DNA of 64,000 bases from Linyphia triangularis. Taxonomy: Eukaryota > Arthropoda > Arachnida > Araneae > Linyphiidae. Below, one piece after another: positions 1 to 12,800 of this stretch. The position numbers and the translations under genes were made by a program. The DNA lies in contig OZ021732.1 in NCBI GenBank assembly GCA_963978545.1, forward strand, positions 67,036,328-67,100,327, read 5' to 3'. Every line of letters starts with the position of its first letter. The first letter of the stretch is position 1. Below the pieces are notes generated by a model. The model was not told where the DNA came from. It was given only the letters and a program-made list of their open reading frames with translations, and did not search any database.

Positions 1-3000
1 ATTAAGTTAAAAGTTTTATGTGCGGCCAAACTACAATTTATAGAATAATTTTATTAAACTATTAGAATATATAATTATTATTTATTCATACCTTTTTGGA
101 TCATTACGAGATATAAAGCTATGTTTGGAGACATGGTTAATTGGGAAGTCTTTTTATAGCAACCATTGATTAATAAAAATTAAGCAAAAGAAAAAAAAAT
201 GCGAATGGTGCTACGTCTGTAAGTGACCTAAAAGTAAATACATTAAAATACGTTTAAAGTAAATTTTGACACTCTATATTTCTGAACCTTTTTAAGAGCT
301 TAATAGAACCCTTCTTACTATAACACACTGACAAACAAGAAATACTATTGCTCTTTTCATAGATTTAGATTTAAATCAATTTGTATTTATTAAACTATTG
401 TTTTTCAAATACAAAAATTATGACAAACTACATGCATAAGGTTCATCCGAGTTGATTCAATTTTACTTTTCTGTACTGTCTCCCAGTATATATTCAGCTG
501 TATTTGAAGACTGTTGACTCCGATACACAACTTACGATGTGGTCCCGCAAAATTGTTCTATTTATCACTCTATTGTAACAGTTATGTTTCGATTTCTTCA
601 AATTTATATGTGATTTAAATAGTTTTTATGCATGACCCCATATCCTGTATTGAGATCTAAATCCTTGAAATCCCTGCATCGTTTGTTTCTCTACGATGAA
701 ACTTTTCCAATCAATTAATATATTTCCTGAGATGGGGCCTTCACCACACCAGATACTGATGTTAAGAATGTTTATCATTTATTTAGCACAAGATGGTCAC
801 TATGAGCACAAACCAGACCAAATATAACTCTTTTTTTAAGCTGAAAATAAGACTAAATATATGTAATGTATGCAGTATTATTATGAACTATAGGTGAATA
901 CTTATACTATTTTTACATTTTAAATAAATCTTCATCTTTTTCATAAATCATTATCTTCTATACAAATGAAGATCAGAGATGTCTTCATCAAGTTTCAGTC
1001 TTAAGTACAAAGTGGAATTTTTAATGTTTGTGGAAAGTATGGGAATTCATGGTTGTATCCAAGATGACATTTACACATCTATAAAACTTTGCAAAATGCA
1101 GAGTGATAATCAAAACGTCATTTTTTTTTTACAAAAATAATAAACACGCTTATAGCTACTAATTTTTGTATTTCCGGATATTATTTTTTACATCTGAGGT
1201 TACTAAAGCAATTTTCAATGTTATTAAGCAATGCCAACCCTGCTAATCAAATTTTAAGAAAACAATTGCAATCGAAAATTAAGGATCGAAGATGAAAAAT
1301 AAGGACTGCATATATAGCTCAATGAAGCGCCTTTACAAGTTGAGTGTATATTTCAGCTCAATGAGCCCCTTTTAGAGGAACCTACCAAAAATAAGAAGTT
1401 CAAGGACTTTTAAGGAACGTACAACCCCTGTAACAGACAGCCCTGTTGCTCGTTAAACTTTAATTATTTCTATTACTTATTAAAGGCAATAATTACTAAT
1501 TAATATTCATAAAAATTAATAAAGCACCCAATCCCATTTATAATTTGATTTCTTCAAATTTGACAACTGCAACACCACTACATCTGAATAACTGTGACTG
1601 CTTTTTATATACAACATTTCTTAGCAATCTTTATTAATGTTTGGTTGAGACTCAAAAACACAGTGATCTGTTTACCATGATCATACGTTCTCAATTAGAT
1701 ATTTATAAACCTGGTCGAAGATTGGTAATTTTTAATCCTGCATTGGCAAAATTTTCAGCTTAATAAGAATTTGTACAAAATTTGACCGATTTTTTTGCCT
1801 AAAATGACTCAGCAATTTCCAGACACATGAAAAGTTGCTTTGTTTGTAAAGTAATGCCGTACAAAAAATCAAGATTTGAATCTATACATTCCAGTATCTC
1901 AATAAATTAAAACAAGCAAGCAAGTCATCTGGCTGAATAGATTGTGGTATCAGCACATTATACGGTTGAAAGTTGTGTTTTATGCAGAATTCAACGCACT
2001 GTCGTATGCAAAATATCTAATTGTCAAGATTAATTTCTCGTTGATGGATTGGAAAATAATAACTGTCTGATACGTGCAACATTTTCTTAGGAGGGCTCAT
2101 TTCTTTGAATATTGAAAATGCTTATTGTTGATAAGAATTTACTATGTAATCCAAAACGCTGTTCTGAGATGGAGATTTTGTTTTATACCTTATTTTGTTT
2201 TGGCATTAAATCTTCTTTGAATTGTAATTATTGATTTGGTTTTTAAGTACCAACCTACATAAAAAGCTTTTTTACTCAAAGTCATCATTTCTGGGTGACA
2301 ACATCAAAAACTAATTTGAAAACCGAAGAAAATGAATATATCAACCAAACATAAAACTGCTCGGAATTTTTTATGCATTGTTTGAAAGGTAATATTATCT
2401 GTGTACAACATTGCAACTATTTTTTTTAGTTTCATATAAAAAAACCTTCTCATCATGAGAAGCATTTTAGTGCAAACCACACTCTTGTTCAACAATTACT
2501 TGATTTTTTTTATTGAAATTTTAAATGCTTCAGAGACTCTAGGACCATCCTGTATTACAAGAAATCGAGAGCGAAATTATCAGGAGAAAAAGTAGGCATA
2601 TGATTGAGATCAATATTCAGAAAATAAAGAGGACCCTGAAAAGTTTATTTTAAGAAATGAAGTATCTCATTGTTATCTATGAGAACTACAAGAAATTTCA
2701 CTTTAACTCCTGTAAGAGAATACATGACAAGCCATTGAAAAAAAAGTAATCAAAGAAAAAAGTGTGATTCCGATTTTGAAAAAAACATGCAAGGAAGAAG
2801 TAAAACATGCATCAAGTCTTTGAAGAGGACACAATAAAACATTGAAAGTGAAGTCATGCGAATGTTTTCACTTTGAAGTCACTAATGAACAAAATTGCAT
2901 GATATAAGTCTAAATTAGTAAGATTCAGATTCTTTAGCATATACATAGAGCAACCTGACTACTCTTCAATTCTGAATATTATACAAAAGCGAAAGTTCAT

Positions 3001-3515
3001 GCTCGAAAAAAGTTTCAGGGTTTATTGGTAAATGCAACAGTACTCCACTCATAGTGAGATGGGCGAAGACCTAATATAAATAAACCTGTAATTTGGCATG
3101 AGGGTGCAAGGAGCATAATACAGGGATGGGAAGTGCTCAAATCCAGTTTGGAGCAAGTTTTGGAGCAACAAAATATAACTTTTGGAACAGAAATACGAGG
3201 AAATGTTGCAGCAAAAGTTGAAGATTTGTAGCAGAAATGCAATCCATTGTATCTTATTTTACAAATGCAATAGTTAAAATATGAACTGTCATAATTTTAA
3301 ATTTTTTACACTAAGAAAATAATAAATAGTAAATTATAAGATATACATACAAAATATGTACAAACATTAAGAGAAAACTTGCCTGGTGTTATTTTTTAAG
3401 TGCTAACATAAAGCTACAATCAAATTTATTTCAGTGCTTCATTTCTTTTAGATACTAAGCTAATTTCAATAAGTTAAAAGAATAATAAATTAAATAAGTT
3501 AAAGGCAAAATCTAA
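1..3515. other. AT-rich stretch, no gene recognised
   Basis: Both strands are closed by frequent stops and no conserved protein motif, tRNA or transposon terminus could be recognised. The short open frames (for example minus 2304-2495) have the low-complexity Phe/Ile/Lys composition expected from AT-rich DNA. A possible transposon end begins near 3120 with a CAGGGATGGGAAG sequence, but no partner end was found. Confidence 0.5.
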
Positions 3516-3613
3516 ATAACACCATAAAAGTAAGATATGCAGAATTTTGAGGTTTTCGTGTATAAATACATAAAATTATCGAAATTCTGCATTTCTTACT
3601 TTTATGGTGTTAT
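3516..3613. repeat. 98-bp foldback (MITE-like) element
   Basis: The first and last ~32 bases are inverted copies of each other: one arm reads ATAACACCATAAAAGTAAGA and the other ends with its reverse complement, TTACTTTTATGGTGTTAT. Only about 35 bases separate the arms, and part of that loop also pairs. This is the shape of a very short non-autonomous DNA transposon. No target-site duplication is obvious, so the superfamily is unassigned. Confidence 0.65.
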
Positions 3614-3889
3614 AAAGAAGTTTTCGCTTTTTAATCAGTCAACTTAACAACTCAGAGAGAGAAAACAAATAAAAATTATGAAATATTTATTGATTTTTAT
3701 TGATTGAAGTTGATATCTTTTTATCTTTTTACCAGATTTTAAATCAATGCATTTCATTTGTTCCATTCTGTTATTTTCTAATAACTTCATAATTTCTGAT
3801 ATTTTTTTTATTAGAGTCAGTTAATAACAGTTGATCACATTCTAGATCGGCAAATGATTTATGTTTAAGTCAATCACTAAATGATTTTT

Positions 3890-4555
3890 CTGACTTTTTT
3901 AGCAAAATTTGTGTACATTCAAGTTGTTTTTAAAGTTTTTCTTCCTCGCTCTTTAAATGAAAAATATCATTGTCCGCAGATGTCTTCTCTGTTTCTTTTT
4001 TGTCAGCAACATATTCAGCTTTCACTCTGTCTTCATATCGCCACCAGGATAATTTTACTGAACGTACAAGTTCCTCATTTACATAACATTTTCTAATGCC
4101 TCCGTATTTCTTTATTTCAGATATAATGTATCAAATACTATTTAGGCTTACAGCATAGAGATTACTCCTGGATTCTAAGATATTTTTATTTTCGCTGCAT
4201 CCTCTTTCACAGTCAGCATTTCCGTGACTAAAAGTTGTAATGCTTTAACCAGAATGAATAAGTGCTTACATTTTAAATTTCCTGATACATCTTTTCTAGA
4301 AAATATTTGTTTCCAATAGCTATCAACCCGCTCATAAGATAGCATAGTCGTATCAAAATTTTCAGAAATAGATGCCATATTTAAATCTGAATTAGCAGAA
4401 GTAGATGGCATATTGATATTCGCATCTGAATCAACAGAAGTAGATGGCATATTCATATTAGGTGCATCTGACTGATATCTGATCCATTCATCTTTTACAC
4501 TTGATACATTGCAAGGTATTATAACAGATAATATCCAATTTTTAATGTTGTACAT
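3890..4555 (-). pseudogene. Decayed hAT-type transposase C-terminal fragment
   Basis: Read on the minus strand, the frame from 4555 to 4175 ends with a segment containing RVDSYWKQIF and a hydrophobic LFILVKALQLL stretch. After a stop and frame changes, the downstream DNA reads KKYGGIRKCYVNEELVRSVK and WWRYEDRVKAEY, then a charged Lys/Glu tail. This order (Tyr-Trp helix, hydrophobic helix, Lys-rich dimerisation tail) resembles the C-terminal dimerisation region of hAT-type transposases. The central block with the usual HGNADVERGFS-like motif is not readable, and several stops interrupt the frame, so this is a dead fragment. It has no visible terminal repeats. The family call rests on remembered resemblance. 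Confidence 0.45.
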
Positions 4556-4699
4556 TGATTGCTACTGTTATAATCCACAAATTTAGTAATGCTGATATGA
4601 GTATATTGTTTATTTCATAAGCAACAAAGCAAAAGGGAGAAAACAATAGACCTTTTACTTTTTGATTAAGGATTTTTTGGGCTATATGGCTGGCAACCC

Positions 4700-5025
4700 A
4701 AGTGGCAAGACAGCTCAAATAAGATTCTTGAAAGCAGTGATTTAGAAACAGAATCCATAGCCCTCGTCAAAATGTGGTAACTTTTTTTATAAAAACTATT
4801 TATCAAAACTATGGTTAACTTATAATCATAGGAATTTTACAGCACAAAATGGCCTCCACTGTAAGTGGCAAGACAGCTCAAATAAGATTCTTGAAAGCAG
4901 TGATTTAGAAACAGAATCCATAGCCCTCGTCAAAATGTGGTAACTTTTTTTATAAAAACTATTTATCAAAACTATGGTTAACTTATAATCATAGGAATTT
5001 TACAGCACAAAATGGCCTCCACTGT
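4700..5025. repeat. Exact 163-bp tandem duplication
   Basis: The 163 bases at 4700-4862 are followed immediately by what reads as an identical copy at 4863-5025. Each unit starts AAGTGGCAAGACAGCTC and ends GGCCTCCACTGT. Identity over the full unit in otherwise diverged DNA implies a very recent duplication or an assembly duplication. No gene lies inside it. Confidence 0.9.
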
Positions 5026-5315
5026 ACTGCAATTGAAAAAATATTCAACCAGAAATTGAAGAATCTATGTGTAAACACCTAAATGCTATTATCTGTGTTA
5101 AATAAGCAAAGAATTGAGTCAATGTTTTTAATTAATTGATCAGTGAGTGCAAGTCATAAAATACTTTTCTAACAAAAATTCTAAGCCTGTCGTAATACAA
5201 ATGTATCTGAATAGGACACAAATTAAAAAAGTAATAGATAAAAAAATACCTAAATAGTCTTATTCAATAACTATTTTATTTCGGTTTCTTTTTGCTAATT
5301 TTGAAATAAATCAAG
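5026..5315. other. AT-rich spacer downstream of AGA
   Basis: No coding potential or repeat structure is recognised between the 163-bp duplication and the 3' region of the aspartylglucosaminidase gene. Confidence 0.4.
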
Positions 5316-5321
5316 TTTATT
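5316..5321 (-). terminator. Candidate AGA poly(A) signal
   Basis: The minus strand reads AATAAA here, about 185 bases after the AGA stop codon at 5505-5507. It is the first canonical hexamer downstream. In DNA this AT-rich such hexamers also occur by chance. Confidence 0.4.
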
Positions 5322-5504
5322 TTGCTTAAAACTTTTTTGAGAAAAATATAATTATAATACAATGATTTTAGCTAATGCAATTTACATTGCTATATGGCTT
5401 CAAATAATCAGCAAATTAGGTATATTATTATAAAATATTCAAATATCTATAAAAATATAAATCACAATTTGCTATAATATAATAACATCAAAATAAAATG
5501 ATTT

Positions 5505-8500
5505 CTATACACAATAAACATATTCAACAGTAACATTTCCAAGTTTTCTGTTCACAACCGAAAATGGAAACTTTTCCATTCCATGACACGCAGCACCTAA
5601 AAATGTAGCAATATTTACAAATATTAGTTTATTAATAATAATTTTAAAGTTAAATAGACAATATATACAATCACTTTAATTCAATACAATTTAATGATTA
5701 ACACGCCAAAATAGTTTGTCGTGGTCAGCATCCACTACAGCAACCTCCTTAATTCTAAATGGAAACATTTAACAAGTTGGTGCCTCTTAATTATTGATTT
5801 GAACGCTTCCTAAACACAATTGCATTAAAATAGGTTAATAAATAACAACCAAGGACAACATTGAGCACGAGCATGTCTAATTTGACAGAAATTATTCCCA
5901 AGTCATAAAAGATTGATATTTAAAATATATATTACATTTGATATTTAAAATATATTTTACATAATTTCATCCAATACTTGATTAAAACAAAATTAATATT
6001 TCTAAGATCCACCACTGTCTATATTCACTCAAAAATATATAAATAAAAAAAATTTACTACTGATTTTGACAAGTGGTGAAATTTGGGAAGAAACTTCAGA
6101 GAAAAGCTTTGATACATAACAAAACACAAGTAAAAAAAAATAAAAAATTGTGAAAATCTTCATCAAATTTCCAAAATTGCATTGAATAATCACTCTGTTG
6201 ATTAATTTCTGAAAGATTTTATCAAAGCCATTTATTGATCCCCACCAATACTAATGCATATTAAGAATAGTAGTGTGAATTATTTTTAAGTATGATTCTC
6301 TTATGAATATCATATTGCCATCAGAGTAATATTTGTCTGGGTGTCATGTGGACTTGGTATTTAGTAGTGGGCAAAATAAAGTAACAACATTTCATAAACG
6401 AAGAAAGTGAAGTGCAATGAGCAAAATGACAGACCTTTCAATTCTTGGTGCCTAATTTCAGGTTTACAAATAATTTTTCCTATCTTTACTTAATTATATT
6501 TATTATTAATTAAGTTATTATATAAAAAATACAAACATTTTAAGTTTACTTTTTTATTTAAATGGGTCTAGGTTTGGCATTTGATACAGCCGTATTTATA
6601 ACAATCCAAATGAACAATTCTCTGAATGACTCACAGAAATTTTTCGCACATCTTTCTTCTCAAATATGGATTACAATTTAAACATTATGATGAACCTAGT
6701 AGTTACGTTTTTGTTTTATAAAAAATTAGTTTTTGGCAAAGTTAAATGGAAAAATAAATAGTTTCACTAGATCAAATACACATTTATAGTCACCAACACA
6801 CAGAACCCAGACGTATGTAGTGTGTCGGTGATATAAGATACATATTTGACCCAGTTAAAATAATTATTTTTCCAGATAACTTTACTACAAACTAATATTA
6901 CATAAAACAAAAGCATATCAGTAACTACTAGATTCATCATAACATTAAAATTATAATCTGTTTAGGAGTAGCAGGGATGAGAGTGATCAGAGCAAAAAGG
7001 AGGAAATCCAAAAATTTCGTTAAAAAAACTCATGGAAGGAATACACAAAAATTCAACAAAAAAGTATGCAGGAAGGATGACTCAATAATTTGAAAGATAC
7101 AATGAAATTTCTCAAACTATATAATAATCACATTTTAAATATTAGGAGTAAGTGAAGTAATGTGTGAGGAAAGGGGAGCTAAGAGGGAAAATCTTTTGTT
7201 TAGATATGAGGAAAAGTATACTTTTTGCAGGAAAAACTGGTTCAGATCAGAAAAACGCGGATAATCGAAACAGGGACAAAGAAAAGAAGAGTATTACACA
7301 AAAAACTAAAAAGGAGGAAAAGTGTCATCCCTGGAGTAGAAAAAAAAGCCACAATGTCCCATGCGTGCAGCAAGGAATTACCCAAATTATGTCCTAGATG
7401 AGTGAAAATTTTCTTCATATTTTCCAATCGGACTTCAAATTGCTTTATTTAAACTCACTGATATGCAGTCATGTAAGTGATATTATATGTACTAAATTTT
7501 AAATGGTTTGGTCTGAATGTAGAACACTGATTTGAAAAATAAATATATATATATATATAGTTTTATTCAACATATAAAAGTGGAAATGTGCACTTACCAT
7601 AATCCCCACTTATAGTAGTAGCAACAATTGCTCCACTAAATGTAGGATAGTTGGATACAATACGTTTGATGGAATCTTTTGCAGCTTCTGTGGGACTCAT
7701 TCCATGACGCATATTTTCAACAGTGTTGTAACTGAAAAAAAAGTTTTAGAATAAATTATTAAGTAGAACACAAGGAACATATAATAAAAAGTGCAAAATC
7801 TAAAACAGACAATCAAATACTAGAAAACAATATAATTATTAAAACTCAAAACCTATTAAGTAGACTGAAGTACATTTGCATGGAAAATTACACTTTGAAA
7901 AAACAGAGTAAAAAATATAAAAATTATGAGACTAATTTAAAGTCATAATCCAAAACATTTCCAATTATTGCATTATATATTGTTATAAGTAATTTAAAAA
8001 TAAGATTTCATTAACAGTTGAATATATATCAAAATGGTTGCAATCTAATTCTAGTTTTGTTTAATATAACTTTTTCCTTTTCGTCTCTTTTATGACGTTA
8101 CTTAAAATCTTTGAAATTATTAAAGGGGATGATTATCCACCTTCTGGATATGAATATAAAGAAGAACAAATATAAGTGTATCTAATTGAAAGAGTCACCT
8201 GGGAACAAATCTCATCATGACATCCCCATCCCCAGTTGCGGCAGCACCTCCAACTTCCTGGTCTACATAAGCACCTGAGCCTGGAATAGGCGAGTCACCC
8301 ACTCGCCTGCACGCAAACAAACAATAAATACTTAACACACAACTAATATATTCAGAGACCTATGTAATAAACTGCAATATGCAATTCATCTAGAGGATTA
8401 TGTTTATTGTGACACTTGGTGGCTTTTTAACCTCTTATATCTCACATATTAACTGGAAGCAGTATTTAATCTTGAGTATGAAATTTTGCTATAAAAAAGA

Positions 8501-11500
8501 GAAACTAAAAATAGAATGTTTTTTTTTAGCAAAGATTAAAATGGTAATGAGTTGTATTACTCTTAATATTCAATGCAAGTGAATCATTATAATAACTAAG
8601 AACGGTTTTATAAAAAAAAATTTTGAACAAGAAATTAACAGCTATTTTATACCAAACAGCAACAATATTCTACATTCAGCAAGTTTGTTCTTTGAGGTCG
8701 AGAACTAAACTTGAATTTTGTAAATTTTAAAGTTATTTAATAATTATTTTGAAATAATTATTTTTACATTTTCTGGCTTGTTTTAGAAAAAAAGATAAAT
8801 AATTTTTTTTAATTATAACATTCAAGAAAGTTTTTTAGCATATTGCTAGAAAAGCATCCACAGCTTAATCCCTGCCTGAAAGGGTATATTATTGCCAAAG
8901 CTCAATCTTTTGTCACTTCAAGTAGCAGTCATATCATGTAGTCGAAGCCTGGAATATACAGTAATTTACCAGAAATATTAAATTACTAGAGTAATGATCA
9001 CCTTTATGTGAAATAACATGAGATACCCAATTCATAAAATGCTATAAATTATTCATCATTACCAATACAACTTTAGCAGGCCAATTCTAGATTCGACTTG
9101 AATTGGCCAATTCCCTTCACAAATGTTTTGCATAGGAGATTAAACTACAACCTCAGGTTTAAACTAATTTTTTAGATAAAGATCAAATATACTAATTTAA
9201 AAAAATATCAATTTAAATCAGGTAAAATTTTGATCATAACTCTTTTTTTTTTAAGAATACCTACCCAGGAATTTTAAACTTGGCTCCATTACTAGACGTA
9301 CCTCCTGCAATTTTGCCTTGGGAATCAATAACAATCATTCCAATAGTATCATGGTTGTGAATTCCAAATTTTGATTTAGTAGTATTATTGCTAGAAGACT
9401 GAGACTGTAAAGAATCTTTGTATGGCCCACAGGATGTTTTGGGATCAGGGGACACATTCTGTAATGACAAGTAGTACAATTTGGGTGAAATAATACAATC
9501 ACACAAATAACTTAAAATATTTATGCTATATAAATAAGCTTCAAAAAATACATTGTTTTGGATTGGTGAGATATTGGAAATTCCTAGTATGGTGATTTAT
9601 GCCATTTTAATAAACATAAACAAGGTAATAAATACATTTATTGCCTTGTTTATGTTTATAAAAGCTGTAATCAAATAAGTTAGAATTAGATTGAGACTTA
9701 GGAATATTTATGGAACTCTCCTGTTGATGTAATGGTTAACTAGTTAAAAGTTATTTTGGAAAAAGAGTGTAACTAAATATGGTTTATATAACATTTATAT
9801 GTAAATCAGATGAATTTTGCTTTTCTTATTATATACTATTATGATAATATTCTGCACTACTTGTAGCGTATTAGTTAAAAATTAAACTTTATAAGAATAA
9901 TCTCCTAGAAAATTGAATTAATTTTATAAAGTCTAATTATAGATCATCCTTATGACACAGAAAATGTGAATGCTTAATCTTTAAAATAACTTGATATATT
10001 TTTTTTAATGAAGCTCTGTAGTGAACTTATAAAATTTCCATTAATAGCATGTTTAAAATTAAATATAAGAAAAACAAATGCTTGACAAGAAGATTGGTTA
10101 CTTTGACGTAAACGTGTGAAATAATCACTTTCAAAATTCATCACTCTTTGAAGTTAGATGCAAAATAACATTTGTGGATATAATTAAGTTTTATTGCTTA
10201 AAAGCAGCGTGTGGGTGTAAAGACCGTTATGAATATATGAATGGTTAAGTAGGTGTTACATTTTATTTTAGACAATTATAATAGAAGTAAATTCCCCCAT
10301 TACTTTTATTTATACAAATCAGCTTTTGTTCAGTGAAATTTAAATAGTGGAAATTCAGTGTATTTCTCAACTCAATTGATGCACTATTTCTATGAGAAAT
10401 TAAATAAATAAAAAACTTGCATTCCAGAAGTTAGGTTGACAATTATTTTTCTTCCATTCTTTCCAAAGATTCACAGAGAACTCTGTGCTCAAGTCTTCTT
10501 CTTTGAATCCTACCTTAAGAGCAAATTGTGTAGCTAAAAATAAACATTTTATTGAATAGTTTTATAAATGAAACATATTATTTTGTCATTTTAAAATGAC
10601 TTCTTACATATTTATAAATTTTAATAATTTATATATTTAAATGCTTATAAGCTTTAAAGAAAATTTTATATGGAGATGTAAGCTTGGAAATTTTAACAAA
10701 ATAAAATTTATACAAATTCAGTATTTGTTTTCTTTGATACAGATATTTGAACAATTAATACCATTTCAAGTATATATTCTTAATTAAAGGTAGAGATGTC
10801 CATGAAATGAGTTCAAAATTATAGTTTAGTGATATTTTGCTAATTTGAATACATGGTTTGGCGAACAAATTAAGTTGATAAATCATTCAATGAGGGAAAA
10901 AATAAAATGAATTCTGAATTTTTTTCAAATTAAATCTAATAATCACCTTGTTCACCCACTAACAGAGAATGTTCTGTATGTTCTAATACTTTTCGAGCTA
11001 CTGAAATCGCACTTTTCACTCTTCGCAAGGCAGCTACAGCTCCAACATTGTGAGTCACACTGCAATTTTAACACTGCTAGTAGAATGATAAGAGTTTTGA
11101 ACAAAAATATAGAAAATATGTATAACTTAAATGAGATGTGGCTAAATCCTCCCAAACTTTTGCTCCCATTAAGTAGTTGGTTGGTTGTTTTCAGATTATC
11201 TGGCGCTGTCAGCAAAACGAGGACTATAATGCGCCGAAACATTCGTCATTAGACAGCCAACATTCATTTACAAACACCCATGCCTAAAACGGGACTCAAA
11301 CCCGCAACCTCACGGTCTAGAAGTTAGCACACTAACCACTATACCGTTTGGTCGGCCCCATGAAGTAATTCCATTTGATTATACATTACACATACTAACT
11401 TCTTTAAATACAAAAACATTACTGTTTACGAATTGTTAAGCAAACTGTACTTCATACTTCTTTTGACTTCTACTTTTAATCAAGAAAACAAAACTGAAAC

Positions 11501-12800
11501 TTAGAATAAGAATACCAAATGGTGCCTAAACTGAAACCTAAATTTAAGATTATCGATAGTTTACAAACCAACGTCTTAAATATTTTTAAAATGCCTTATC
11601 AACTTAAGCCTTAGACTCATTGCGGCACAGGTCAATATTAATTCATCGGTATGAAATTTCATGTACTATCAAAATAGGCCAAAAGGGGAAAAAATGAGGT
11701 GGAAGGGGAAGGGGGGGAAATAAAAATGGACGAAATTTCATTTTTGACTCGATATAAGAACCACCCTAATAATGATGTTTGTAGTTTATTCAAAATATAA
11801 TAAAAATATATATATAAGTTTAACAGTATAATAAAAAATAGATATAAGTTTAATTTTTTTTTTTAATTTTTTTACTTTAATTAACATTCTTTAAAATTAA
11901 TTTCGCATTATGAGCCCCACTGTCTTGGAATATGGATTTTTTAAAAATATTTTTTCCTAATCACAATTAACAAAATTTGGCACTGCAGGTATTTTTATCT
12001 TGTTGTATAAAGCCTAAATAATTAAAAATATATTTATAACATACATTTATGGCATCCTTTTAAAAAAATGTTTTAATATTGAAAATTTGCCTGATTCGAA
12101 AGAATGACCCTGTTGCTCGATTTACACTGCATTAGGAAATTTGCTTAAGAAGGCCTACAGTGCAGAAACACTATTTTTTTACTTCCAAAAGTTGCAGTCA
12201 ATTGACATTTGGGGCTTCTTCAATAACTGAACCATAAAAATATGAAAAAATTCCTTTAATTTAAAGTGATGCAATTTACCCATCCATAATCATAGCATCC
12301 AATGTTGTTTCTCCATTTTCATCTGGACTTCCTCCATAGCCTACAGTGTGGTCACACTGCTCAATTTCACATTGTGAGCAACCAGCTTCCACAGCATCTA
12401 GTGCAGTTCGGCCTCCTTTGGACACTACCTCCCATGCTAATAATAAAAAAAACACCCAAATAAGGTATCATAAAATCTAGTAGAGATAAAGAAACACTCA
12501 TCTATTGTAAAAATGTACTGATAAATTAGATGTTTTGACATTCAATTGTCTTGTAATTAATTCCTGAAGATGAAATGTAACTTTTAACTTAAAAAATTTC
12601 AATATTTGATAATTTTATTATTTTGACTTTGGCTATCCAACTCTTTTTCTCGACAATTATCATAGAATCTTAACGCTATCATCACCTTTAGTAGTGCCAT
12701 TCGTAAAAGCCCATGTATTTATCACAAATGGTAAATTAAGGCTGTCACTCATATGTGCCATTAATAATACCAAAATCAAGCATAATTTCAAATAATCCAT
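5505..12800 (-). CDS. AGA: Aspartylglucosaminidase (N4-(beta-N-acetylglucosaminyl)-L-asparaginase), 8 exons
   Basis: Exons (minus strand, in order): 12800-12686, 12436-12280, 11059-10947, 10533-10421, 9458-9265, 8306-8199, 7731-7598, 5596-5505. They total 1026 nt and all junction phases agree, giving 341 residues against 346 in human AGA. The enzyme is the lysosomal Ntn hydrolase that cleaves the GlcNAc-Asn bond at the end of N-glycoprotein breakdown. Exon 1 encodes a hydrophobic signal peptide (about 1-20) followed by [10 protein letters not shown]. Exon 2 carries [13 protein letters not shown] and [20 protein letters not shown]. Exon 5 holds the autocleavage site His202-Asp203|Thr204; Thr204 would become the nucleophile (human Thr206). 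Arg232, Asp235, Thr255 and Gly256 match the human substrate-binding residues at an offset of two. The C-terminus keeps YGAACHG. Intron 4 uses a GC donor; all others are GT-AG. It is transcribed divergently from the ankyrin gene at 13467. Confidence 0.95.
5597..7597 (-). other. AGA intron 7 (2.0 kb)
   Basis: The donor is TATG|GTAAG and the acceptor TTTTTAG|GTGC, splitting the Gly codon of SGDYGAACHG in phase 1. The intron contains a short tandem duplication of a GATATTTAAAATATAT unit near 5915-5960 and an (AT) run near 7541-7558. No other gene is recognised in it. Confidence 0.85.
9611..9659. repeat. Near-perfect 22-bp inverted repeat in AGA intron 4
   Basis: TAAACATAAACAAGGTAATA at 9611 pairs with its reverse complement ending at 9659, with one mismatch in about 22 pairs and a 5-base loop. 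It lies inside intron 4 (9459-10420) and would form a stable hairpin in the pre-mRNA. It may be a tiny foldback element. Confidence 0.75.
10417..10424 (-). promoter_or_regulatory. Non-canonical GC splice donor of AGA intron 4
   Basis: Exon 4 ends TTCTGGAAT and the intron begins GCAAGT, the consensus of GC-AG introns. Using the nearest GT instead (AATGCAA|GTTTTT) shifts the frame and puts a stop in exon 5. The GC site restores NFWNNVSPDP, which matches human NYWRNVIPDP in length and register. Confidence 0.85.
11150..11362 (-). mobile_element. tRNA-derived SINE
   Basis: On the minus strand a tRNA-like head starts near 11362 with GGCCGACCAAACGG, followed by an A box (TATAGTGGTTAGTGTG) and a B box (GGTTGCGGGTTTGAGTCCC), the internal RNA polymerase III promoter. 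An unrelated ~130-base body follows, so it is a SINE and not a working tRNA gene; the acceptor-stem halves do not pair. It sits in AGA intron 2. The tail end is approximate and no target-site duplication was found. Confidence 0.8.

Noticed and set aside
10952..11242. 96-residue minus-strand frame
   Set aside because: It runs out of frame through AGA exon 3 and part of the SINE; the true exon is 11059-10947 in another frame.
11287..11362. A functional tRNA gene
   Set aside because: A and B boxes are present, but the acceptor stem does not pair and a long unrelated body follows, as in a SINE.
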